5,307 nucleotides of DNA from an uncultured Planctomycetota bacterium (GTDB lineage: Bacteria; Planctomycetota; UBA1135; UBA2386), in assembly GCA_903925435.1 (NCBI GenBank), contig CAIYFF010000448.1:1-5307 (forward strand). The letters run 5' to 3'. A program made the position numbers and the translations under genes. Of the stretch, positions 1 to 5,307 are shown one piece after another. Each line of letters begins with the position of its first letter. Position 1 is the first letter of the stretch. The notes under the pieces are model-generated. The model was not told where the DNA came from, ran no database searches, and saw nothing but the letters and a program-made list of their open reading frames with translations.

Positions 1-1135
1 CTTCGCACTCGGCGATGCGCGCGGCGTCGCCATTGAGGTCGAGGCGGCGACGGATCGTGATCTTGCCGTCGATGCCGTAGCCGCAGTGGGGCAGCACATG
101 CAGTTGCACGAACCGCTTCGTGTCGCCGCGAAGCGCAGGCTCTGCCGAGTCCTTGACCGACAGTTCCATCGTCTGCCAGCCATCGGCTCCGACTGGGTTG
201 ACCTTGCCCTGGAGCTTGACGTCGCCCAATCGGAAGATGCGCGGCAACTCCTGCTGGTAGCTGCCGCCAGTCACGCCGCGTTCGAGGTCGCATGCCGCCC
301 AGAACGCAAGTTCGCGCAAGTCCGCAGGCGGGATCGCAGGGCGAGCGCCGCTCTTGTCCAACTCGCCGTGCAGCAACAGGCCAGGCGGCCGGAAGGCGCC
401 GAAGAACTCGCGCCAGACGTGGTCGGCGATGCCGCGCTGTTGGTCGATCGTCTGCTGCAAGTCCTCGGCGGTCTTCACGCCGGCAGGAAGCGATGGCATC
501 ACGCCGACCGCGACGTCGCAAAGCTGCGCGCCGCCGGTGTTGACGCACGACACGGCGAGCAGGCCGTCGCCGCCTTGCTGCATCGCCGCGAGTTGCTTGC
601 CGGCGACGATGTAGGTCCGGTCCCGGCCGTAGCCATCGTTCTGGATCAGCAGCTCGCCGTTCCAGTAGACGCGGATGCCGTCGTCGTGGCTGATCGTGAA
701 CATCACGGCCTTGGGCTTGCGCTTGCCGAGGTCGATGCGGCTGCGCAGCAACAACAGTTCGCTGGCCCAACGCGTGCGTTGGTTGGGGTTCTGCGGAATG
801 TCGGTGCCGAACTCGCCCTTGCCCGTGCCCCAGGCGCTGTCGTCGAACGACGGCGTTTCCCACATCGGCGGCACGCCCTTCTGGGGCGCCATGAAGCACT
901 TCCACTCGTGGCCGCCATCTGCTGCCGACGGCACGACCCAGTCGATCTTGATCGCCGTGGTCGGTGGCGCGATCGACAGTCGCTGCGTCGTGCGCGCATA
1001 GACGATGGCTCCTTGCGCCGGCACGTTCCAACGCAGCGATTGCGCGCTGACGTTGGCTGCGCACAGCAGCGCGCAGGCGATAGCGAAGGGACTGCGCCCG
1101 ATGGCCCTCAATGCGTTTCGCGCGAACCGATGCAT
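1..1135 (-). CDS. Exported protein of unknown function with N-terminal beta-sandwich (galactose-binding-like) module, partial
   Basis: The reading frame is open from an ATG at 1135 to the left edge, so 378 residues are seen and the C-terminus is missing. Residues 1-31 look like a Sec signal peptide: basic HRFARNALRAIGR, hydrophobic SPFAIACALLCAANV, then VSA with likely cleavage before QS. Residues about 76-215 carry a pattern I associate with jelly-roll modules of planctomycete secreted proteins and glycosidases: W93-containing TPSFDDSAWGTGKGEFGTD, then an R/W-rich strand, then ISHDDGIRVYWNGELL, the usual accessory-domain strand pair. Residues 220-300 look more helical (EDLQQTIDQQRG, ADLRELAFWAACDLERG); 300-378 look beta-rich. 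I recognise no catalytic motif in the visible part. The start has no clear Shine-Dalgarno and lies 77 bases after the fucosidase stop. Being last in a run with a fucosidase and an esterase suggests a glycan-related role; this is inference. It could be the N-terminal part of a larger enzyme. Confidence 0.8.
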   Translation of the reverse strand, partial: MHRFARNALRAIGRSPFAIACALLCAANVSAQSLRWNVPAQGAIVYARTTQRLSIAPPTTAIKIDWVVPSAADGGHEWKCFMAPQKGVPPMWETPSFDDSAWGTGKGEFGTDIPQNPNQRTRWASELLLLRSRIDLGKRKPKAVMFTISHDDGIRVYWNGELLIQNDGYGRDRTYIVAGKQLAAMQQGGDGLLAVSCVNTGGAQLCDVAVGVMPSLPAGVKTAEDLQQTIDQQRGIADHVWREFFGAFRPPGLLLHGELDKSGARPAIPPADLRELAFWAACDLERGVTGGSYQQELPRIFRLGDVKLQGKVNPVGADGWQTMELSVKDSAEPALRGDTKRFVQLHVLPHCGYGIDGKITIRRRLDLNGDAARIAECE

Positions 1136-1149
1136 GGAACGGACAGTCT

Positions 1150-1180
1150 GCCATGCCGATGGCTCGGGTCGAGCCCCGAG
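1150..1180 (-). promoter_or_regulatory. Cluster of overlapping small hairpins in the gap before the last gene
   Basis: The gap 1136-1212 holds three perfect short inverted repeats: CTCGGG/CCCGAG (1163-1168 with 1175-1180, 6-base loop), GGCTC/GAGCC (1161-1165 with 1171-1175, 5-base loop) and GCCAT/ATGGC (1150-1154 with 1159-1163, 4-base loop). The first two exclude each other. No T-run follows on the minus strand, so this is not a standard intrinsic terminator. It could be an mRNA stability or processing structure between the fucosidase and the downstream gene, or chance in GC-rich DNA. Confidence 0.3.
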
Positions 1181-1212
1181 GGCGTGGTTCGCCGGCCTCA
1201 CAGCTCTTGGAC

Positions 1213-2655
1213 TCATTTGGGCTTTTCGGGCTGGCAGTGGACCGTGAGCGCGACCCCCTTCGGTTCGCCGCGCGAGCCGGTGATCACGCAGCGCACGCCG
1301 CGCGCCTTCTTTGGCTCGATCCGCACGAGCCTCCGCATCCCGACCGTGCCGCCGCTTGCGATCTCGCTCCACGCCTCGCCGTCCCATGCGTCGATGCGGA
1401 ACGACTCGATGCGCTGACCGTGCGCCGCCACGTCTTCTCGGAGGTCGATGACGTCGAACGTCGCTTCGCCGCCAAACCAGGCCTCGCTCGCGGACGAGCT
1501 GTCGCGTCGTCTTGCGTCGGCTGCGATGTCGCGCAGAAACGTCGCGCGCAGGTGCGCTCCAACCTCGGCGAGGACCTTGCAGTCGGCGTCGGCGATGCGA
1601 CCCCGTGGATCGGGCGGCACGTTGAGCAGGAGCACGGCATTGCCGCCGACTGCCGAGAACCAGAAGTCGAGCAGCGTGCTCTTGGGCTTCACCGAAGCGT
1701 CCTCGCTTGCGTGGTAGAACCAGCCGTTGCGGATCGACACGTCGGTCTCTGCGGGCCACCAGTGGATGCGGCGCGCGGATGCGAGCGCGCTGCGCGAACC
1801 AAGGTCCGGAGCCTGGCACTTCTCTCGCAGTCGCCACAGCGATTGCCATGCGGCGCGGTCCTGCTCGAAGGCGCCGCCGCCCGAATCGTCGAGCGGCAGC
1901 GCGCTCCATTCCTGTTCGCGCGTCTTCCCCGCTTCGTTGCCGACCCAGCGCACATCGGGACCGGTGATCGCGATGCATGCGGTTGGCTGCAGTTCGCGCA
2001 CGAGGCGAAAGTGCGATTGCCAGTCGAAGATCTGAGGATCATCGGAGGGGCAGTGCGCGCCGTCGAACCACACTTCGAACAGCGGGCCGTAGTCGGAGCA
2101 CAGCTCGCGCAGTTGCTGCTGGAACACATCGTGGTAGGCGCGCGTGCCGAACGACTTGCAGTTGCGGTCCCACGGCGAGAGATAGACGCCGAACGACAAT
2201 CCGTGCTCGCGGCACGCATCGGCGACCTCGGCGACGACGTTGCCATCGCCGTTGCGCCATGGCGACGCCGCGACGTCGTGGTCGGTGCTCGCAGACGGCC
2301 ACAGGCAGAACCCGTCGTGGTGCTTGCAGGTCAACACGATGCCGCGCATGCCCGCGTCCGCGAACGTGCGCGCCCATTGCCTTGCGTCGAACTCGGTCGG
2401 CGCAAACGTCGTTGGCGATTCGGTTCCGTCGCCCCATTCGCGGTCCGTGAACGTGTTCATGCCGAAGTGCACGAACGCGACGAAGCCGTGTTGTTGCCAC
2501 TGGACCTGCCGCTGCGACGGCCGCGACATCGACGCGAGTTCGGCGATCGAATCTGCATGTGCGCCCATGGGCACGAGCACTGGCGATTGCGCATGCAGCA
2601 GCGATGCCAGCGCCTGTGCTGTGAGGAATGCAGCGGGTCGGAGGTCACTTCGCAC
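1213..2655 (-). CDS. Exported alpha-L-fucosidase, GH29 family (GH29-B-like)
   Basis: This 480-residue protein hydrolyses terminal alpha-L-fucose from glycans. The first 22 residues look like a short signal peptide (basic start, hydrophobic AAFLTAQALASLL, LHA before QS), so it should act outside the cytoplasm. The catalytic barrel spans about 50-370 with GH29 signatures: VHFGMNTFTDREWG at 62-75, CKHHDGFCLW at 110-119, FEVWFDGAHC at 193-202 with D198 as the probable nucleophile, and WVGNEAG at 237-243, where E241 is the probable acid/base. The D-to-E spacing of 43 is what I recall for alpha-1,3/4-specific GH29-B enzymes. PAETDVSIRNGWFYH at 301-315 is another family block. Residues about 395-475 form the usual C-terminal beta-sandwich. 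Length fits the family. The GTG start at 2655 overlaps the esterase gene by 11 bases and has AAGGA 8 bases upstream, so the two are probably translationally coupled. Family is very secure; subfamily and linkage specificity are inference. Confidence 0.95.
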   Translation of the reverse strand: MRSDLRPAAFLTAQALASLLHAQSPVLVPMGAHADSIAELASMSRPSQRQVQWQQHGFVAFVHFGMNTFTDREWGDGTESPTTFAPTEFDARQWARTFADAGMRGIVLTCKHHDGFCLWPSASTDHDVAASPWRNGDGNVVAEVADACREHGLSFGVYLSPWDRNCKSFGTRAYHDVFQQQLRELCSDYGPLFEVWFDGAHCPSDDPQIFDWQSHFRLVRELQPTACIAITGPDVRWVGNEAGKTREQEWSALPLDDSGGGAFEQDRAAWQSLWRLREKCQAPDLGSRSALASARRIHWWPAETDVSIRNGWFYHASEDASVKPKSTLLDFWFSAVGGNAVLLLNVPPDPRGRIADADCKVLAEVGAHLRATFLRDIAADARRRDSSSASEAWFGGEATFDVIDLREDVAAHGQRIESFRIDAWDGEAWSEIASGGTVGMRRLVRIEPKKARGVRCVITGSRGEPKGVALTVHCQPEKPK

Positions 2656-4120
2656 GAGATGCTTCCTTGCTGCAGCGGTCGAAGAACGAGAACACGTCGG
2701 GCAGTGCGACCTGGACGATCGCGAGATGTTCGACGAGCGGATAGTCGCGATAGGTCGCGTCGTCGCAGATGCCTTGCAGTTGTTCTGACAACCGCTTGGC
2801 CTGCGCGCGACCGAAGTCGCGTTCGCCTGCTGCCACGAAGAACGGCAGCTTCGCGAGGCCTGCAGACTTCCTCGCGTTGCCGCCTCCGCCCAGCGCTGCC
2901 ACGGCGCAAAACGTGCTCGGCGAGGCGCTCGCCTGCGACACCGCTTGCATCGCGCCCATGCTGTGGCCGATCAGCAACACGCGCGCGCGGTCGATGGGAT
3001 ACCGAGCGGCGAGCGCATCGAGCAGCGCGGGAAGGTCCGCGCCCGACATGCCCGCCGTGCGCGGCGCGCACAGCAGCATGTTGCGCGCTTCGCACAACCG
3101 AACGATCGCGCCGTCGCCGTAGCCATCGAAGAACAGGTTTTCGCTGCCGCCAGCGCCATGCAGCGCGAACACCAGCGGCAGCGGTTTGCCGTCCGCCGCG
3201 GCCTTCGGCACCGCGATGCGCACGTGCACGGAGCCGCGCGCCGTGGGGACGCGGAGCCAGAACTGGCCGCTGCGCGTCTGGTCGTAGAACGTGCCCGCCG
3301 CATCGCCCGCGAGGGACGCGGCCACAGCCTCCGCTTCGCGCAACAGTCGCGCGCCGGGGAGCACCGTCTCCTCGCTGCGCGCCTTCGTCATGCCGCGCAG
3401 CATGCGAACGAGCGCGGTCACCGTTTGTAGCTCGAGGCTCGGCTGTCCCGGTCGATCGCTGTCCGTGCTTTCGAGCGCGTCGAATGCCGCAAGCCGCGCA
3501 TCGCGTCCCTGGACGATGCTGAGTCCTTGCTCGCGCGAGATCAGCACGCGGTCGTTCGACTCGATGCGCCATGTGAGCGCGGCGTCGCCATCCTTGCGCT
3601 CGCGGATCGGCAGCGAGATCGCCATCGGCACATCACCGATGCTGCTGCGCAGCACTTCCTCGCCGTCGATCGATGCGACGAGGATCGCGCCGTCGGGCTT
3701 CTGCGGCGGTTCGTCTTCGCGGCCATAGCGGAGCGACTCGAGCTGCGCGCTTGCGTCGCCTGCAGTGGGGTCGCAGAGGCGTTGTGGCAGCTTGAGCACA
3801 AGGCGCTCCGCCCAGCGTTCTGCACCGTCGCGTTCGCGTCCATCGAGCGCTGCCTCGGCTTTGCCGACCGCCTCTGCGACGCCGTTCAAGTTCATGCCGA
3901 AGAACGCCTGCACCGCCTTGTCGAGTTCTTCGAACGCGGCTTTGCGTCGCGCCACATCCTGCGTTGCATCGAGCTTGCGCTCGAACGCGCGAAGGCGAAG
4001 CCCCAGCTCGTAGCGATCGGCTTGGGCCCGCACGGAGGCCATGGTCATCGCAGCGAGTGCTGCGATCACGGCGATCCGAGGCAATGGCCAGTTCGTTCGG
4101 GTGCGCATCGGGGCGAGCAT
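2645..4120 (-). CDS. Exported alpha/beta-hydrolase esterase (PHB-depolymerase/CE1-like) with long N-terminal extension
   Basis: This 491-residue protein has a signal peptide (R-rich start, IAVIAALAAMTMASV, then VRA before QADRY). Residues about 285-482 are an alpha/beta-hydrolase domain: oxyanion-hole HGAGG at 321-325, nucleophile elbow GHSMG with S387, acid D435 in AAGERDFG, and H465 in VEHLAIV. The set resembles secreted esterases of the LpqC, polyhydroxybutyrate depolymerase and feruloyl/acetyl-xylan esterase type, so ester bond cleavage is well supported but the substrate is not. Residues 35-280 match no domain I know: 37-112 look helical, 143-205 look like an Ig-like beta segment (AILVASIDGEEV, AALTWRIES), and 208-275 look helical again. 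The ATG at 4120 gives 491 residues; the ATG at 4108 (residue 5) would give an equally good signal peptide, and neither has a clear Shine-Dalgarno. It follows the phosphatase gene by 32 bases and overlaps the fucosidase gene, suggesting the two exported enzymes share a substrate. Confidence 0.8.
   Translation of the reverse strand: MLAPMRTRTNWPLPRIAVIAALAAMTMASVRAQADRYELGLRLRAFERKLDATQDVARRKAAFEELDKAVQAFFGMNLNGVAEAVGKAEAALDGRERDGAERWAERLVLKLPQRLCDPTAGDASAQLESLRYGREDEPPQKPDGAILVASIDGEEVLRSSIGDVPMAISLPIRERKDGDAALTWRIESNDRVLISREQGLSIVQGRDARLAAFDALESTDSDRPGQPSLELQTVTALVRMLRGMTKARSEETVLPGARLLREAEAVAASLAGDAAGTFYDQTRSGQFWLRVPTARGSVHVRIAVPKAAADGKPLPLVFALHGAGGSENLFFDGYGDGAIVRLCEARNMLLCAPRTAGMSGADLPALLDALAARYPIDRARVLLIGHSMGAMQAVSQASASPSTFCAVAALGGGGNARKSAGLAKLPFFVAAGERDFGRAQAKRLSEQLQGICDDATYRDYPLVEHLAIVQVALPDVFSFFDRCSKEASRAK
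2664..2668 (-). promoter_or_regulatory. Ribosome binding site that fixes the fucosidase GTG start
   Basis: AAGGA reads on the minus strand 8 bases before the GTG at 2655. It lies inside the last codons of the esterase gene. No ATG offers a better start: the first in-frame one is at residue 30, beyond the signal peptide. This supports the GTG and the 11-base overlap. Confidence 0.7.
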
Positions 4121-4130
4121 ACCGATGCGC
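4103..4130 (-). promoter_or_regulatory. Perfect 9-bp inverted repeat enclosing the esterase start codon
   Basis: GCGCATCGG at 4103-4111 is the exact reverse complement of CCGATGCGC at 4122-4130, with a 10-base loop. In the transcript the ATG at 4120 lies in the loop and the alternative ATG at 4108 is in the stem. A second, competing stem ACCGA/TCGGT (4121-4125 with 4131-4135) ends directly against the start codon. Either fold could modulate initiation; function is not shown. Confidence 0.4.
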
Positions 4131-4152
4131 TCGGTGGGGTCGTGGTCGCGGG

Positions 4153-4722
4153 CTACTCTTCGCCGCGCGTGTCGCGCAGGATCCAGTCCACAGCAGCAGC
4201 GAGATCCATCGCTTCGACGGTCGGCATGCTCTGCGCCTCGCGCAACGCGTTGAGTTCCTTCTGCGGCGGCTTGCCGCTGTGCACGTAGACCGTGCGCAAC
4301 GGCGTTCCGCGCGCAGCGAGCACGTCGCGCGCGCTGTCGCCGACGAGATAGGAGCCTTCGAGTTCGATGCCGAGAAGTTCGACTGCCTGCTGCACAAGGC
4401 CGCCCTTTGGTTTGCGGCAGTCGCAGTCGCGGCCATACGGGCCCGCGAGATCCGGATGGTGGGGGCAGTGCAGCACCGCCGCGATGGCGTTCTGCGTCTC
4501 GCGCTGCAGCTTCTCGTGAATGCGCGCGAGCGTCGTCTCGGAGTAGAGATTGCGCGCGATGCCGCTTTGGTTCGTCACGACGACGACCAAGAAGCCTGCG
4601 TCGCGGAGCCGGAGGATCGACTCACAGGCGCTCGGCAGCAACTCCAGCCGTTCAGGAGATTCGACGAAGTCGACCTCGCGGTTGATCGTGCCGTCGCGGT
4701 CGAGGAAGACCGCGCGCTTCAC
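4153..4722 (-). CDS. gmhB: GmhB-like HAD phosphatase (D-glycero-D-manno-heptose 1,7-bisphosphate 7-phosphatase)
   Basis: This 189-residue cytoplasmic enzyme probably removes the 7-phosphate of D-glycero-D-manno-heptose 1,7-bisphosphate on the way to ADP- or GDP-heptose for LPS-type or other surface glycans. HAD motifs are complete: FLDRDGTIN with nucleophile D8 and D10, VVTNQSG with T50, CRKPKGG with R103/K104, and YLVGDSARD with D129 and D133. The zinc loop is present: C86-P-H88-H-P ... C100-D-C102. HisB-type histidinol phosphatases share the fold and zinc site, but their loop is shorter; the 14-residue C86-C100 distance is close to that of GmhB. Length also fits GmhB. The GTG start at 4722 is chosen because translation from it gives the canonical KRAVFLDRDGT N-terminus; the frame stays open farther upstream, but that part overlaps the lipoprotein gene. 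An AAGG lies 9 bases before the GTG. It overlaps the lipoprotein stop by four bases (GTGA). Anomer specificity cannot be read from the sequence, and no other heptose gene is in the window. Confidence 0.85.
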   Translation of the reverse strand: MKRAVFLDRDGTINREVDFVESPERLELLPSACESILRLRDAGFLVVVVTNQSGIARNLYSETTLARIHEKLQRETQNAIAAVLHCPHHPDLAGPYGRDCDCRKPKGGLVQQAVELLGIELEGSYLVGDSARDVLAARGTPLRTVYVHSGKPPQKELNALREAQSMPTVEAMDLAAAVDWILRDTRGEE

Positions 4723-5213
4723 TTCCCTTGGCCTTGCAGCGGCGAAGGGTTGGTGCCGGCTTGCGGCGCCTGCTGCGCCGCGGCGCGCGCGCGCAACACA
4801 TCGAAGCCAAGCAACGGCTCGTCCTCGCGGTAGAGCTTGATGTAGACCTCGCCCGGCACAATCGCTCCCTTCACGCCAAACGGGAACAGGACGTCGCCAA
4901 TCGTCCACGCGATGAGCATGGGCGGCAGTCCGGGCGGGCCAGCGCTGTCGATCCAGCGTGACGTGTAGCCGCGCGTGTGCTGGTAGAGGATGCGCTGCTC
5001 GGGGCGGAAGCCCTTCTTCTTCAGCTCGAGGAAGTGGTCCGAACCGAAGTTGCCCGCGATGTCGAAGGTCTTCGGCGTCGTCTCGCCGGTGTCGTGGCCG
5101 TTGAGCCAGATCTGCGCGCCGGGTGGCTCGCTCGTGATCAGGATCTCCTGGTTGCGCTTGAACCACGTGCACGCGGTGCACGGGATCAGGAGAGCGAGAA
5201 GCAGGGAACGCAT
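4719..5213 (-). CDS. PEGA-domain lipoprotein
   Basis: This 164-residue protein begins MRSLLLALLIPCTAC, a short lipoprotein signal with C15 as the likely lipidated cysteine; the box C-T-A-C is imperfect at its first position, and C12 is a less likely alternative. Residues about 24-75 match a PEGA domain: ITSEPPGAQIWLNGHDTGETTP followed by FLELKKKGFRP, the beta repeat common in surface proteins of Gram-negative bacteria. A hydrophobic stretch at 97-120 (PMLIAWTIGDVLFPFGVKG) resembles the region after PEGA in similar small lipoproteins and need not be a membrane segment. The tail from about 143 is A/Q/P-rich and probably disordered. The ATG at 5213 is chosen over an in-frame TTG at 5279 because it places the signal peptide at the N-terminus and has AGGA 9 bases upstream. 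It should be anchored in the outer membrane or face the periplasm; its specific role is unknown. The gene overlaps the phosphatase gene by four bases. Confidence 0.8.
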   Translation of the reverse strand: MRSLLLALLIPCTACTWFKRNQEILITSEPPGAQIWLNGHDTGETTPKTFDIAGNFGSDHFLELKKKGFRPEQRILYQHTRGYTSRWIDSAGPPGLPPMLIAWTIGDVLFPFGVKGAIVPGEVYIKLYREDEPLLGFDVLRARAAAQQAPQAGTNPSPLQGQGK

Positions 5214-5307
5214 GGCGTCGCATCCTATCGGCCGGGACCGGCCTCTGGGGAGAGCGCTCCTTGTGCTACGCATCGCCAATTCTCGTCGGCGTGCATCGGC
5301 ACGCGCC
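5214..5307 (-). other. Upstream stretch with GC palindrome and possible tail of an upstream gene
   Basis: No sure gene lies here. A palindrome GGCCGG-GA-CCGGCC sits at 5230-5243; with a realistic loop it makes only a 4-5 bp stem, and no T-run follows. One minus frame is open from the right edge to a TAG at 5225-5227, 11 bases before the lipoprotein ATG, and reads ...MHADENWRCVAQGALSPEAG..., so it could be the end of a preceding operon gene. It is too short to judge. I found no convincing -35/-10 pair, so the operon promoter may lie outside the window. Confidence 0.25.
5223..5226 (-). promoter_or_regulatory. Ribosome binding site that decides the lipoprotein start
   Basis: AGGA reads on the minus strand 9 bases before the ATG at 5213. 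It supports this start over the upstream in-frame TTG at 5279, which would put 22 arginine-rich residues in front of the signal peptide. Confidence 0.55.

Noticed and set aside
1150..1180. Intrinsic terminator after the fucosidase gene
   Set aside because: The stems are only 5-6 bp and no run of T follows on the transcribed sense strand.
86..1417. A 443-codon open frame on the plus strand
   Set aside because: It is antisense to the signal-peptide-bearing protein at 1-1135 and to the end of the fucosidase gene. The translation is low-complexity with many A, R, L, V and D residues and shows no motif, whereas the minus frame has clear protein features.
1111..3522. An 803-codon open frame on the plus strand
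   Set aside because: It runs antisense across the fucosidase and esterase genes and past their junction. Its product is extremely rich in R and A with no domain pattern, as expected from a shadow frame in GC-rich coding DNA.
2457..3572. A 371-codon minus-strand frame overlapping the esterase and fucosidase genes
   Set aside because: It is a different frame of the same strand, dominated by arginine, and conflicts with the catalytic motifs of both real genes.
4723..5223. Upstream extension of the phosphatase frame to 356 residues
   Set aside because: The added part reads through the lipoprotein gene in another frame and is rich in R, A and P without motifs. The GTG at 4722 gives the canonical HAD N-terminus.
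5214..5307. Possible sigma-70 promoter (TTGGCG and TAGGAT-like hexamers)
   Set aside because: The hexamers are poor matches and not correctly spaced; TAGGAT also overlaps the ribosome binding site.
1..5307. CRISPR arrays, tRNA or rRNA genes, insertion sequences, tandem repeats
   Set aside because: Reading both strands showed no regularly spaced direct repeats, no tRNA-like cloverleaf in the gaps, no transposase motifs and no terminal inverted repeats; nearly all the window is coding.

Overview
This is a GC-rich window, roughly two-thirds G+C by eye. All the convincing genes lie on the minus strand, so transcription runs from the right edge to the left edge. Three of the five products are large exported proteins: a fucosidase, a multi-domain serine esterase, and a protein with a planctomycete-style beta-sandwich module (a DDSAW...GxGxFG pattern). 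With a LPS-heptose-type phosphatase and a PEGA lipoprotein alongside, this points to a Gram-negative bacterium of the Planctomycetota or a similar GC-rich group. The taxonomic call is inference; no marker gene is present.

Layout in transcription order. 5307-5214: short upstream stretch with no proven gene, holding a small GC palindrome and a possible tail of an upstream gene. 5213-4719: PEGA-domain lipoprotein. 4722-4153: GmhB-like HAD phosphatase, overlapping the lipoprotein gene by four bases (GTGA). 4120-2645: exported alpha/beta-hydrolase esterase with a long N-terminal extension. 2655-1213: exported GH29 alpha-L-fucosidase, overlapping the esterase gene by 11 bases and starting with GTG behind a good ribosome binding site. 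1135-1: exported protein of unknown function, cut by the left edge. Gaps between genes are -4, +32, -11 and +77 bases, so the set reads as one operon.

How the genes may work together. The esterase and fucosidase are translationally coupled and both exported, which suggests joint removal of ester groups and fucose from a fucosylated, possibly acylated glycan outside the cytoplasm. The beta-sandwich protein may bind or act on the same substrate. The first two genes look like envelope functions (heptose supply for LPS-type glycans and an outer-membrane lipoprotein), so the operon mixes envelope building with glycan breakdown. No sulfatase, transporter or regulator is visible here.

No RNA gene, CRISPR array, insertion sequence or tandem repeat was seen. 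The most interesting non-coding signals are a perfect 9-bp inverted repeat that places the esterase start codon in its loop, and a cluster of overlapping small hairpins in the 77-base gap before the last gene. Nothing strongly supports an entirely new system; the best candidates for novelty are the esterase's N-terminal region and the truncated last gene.
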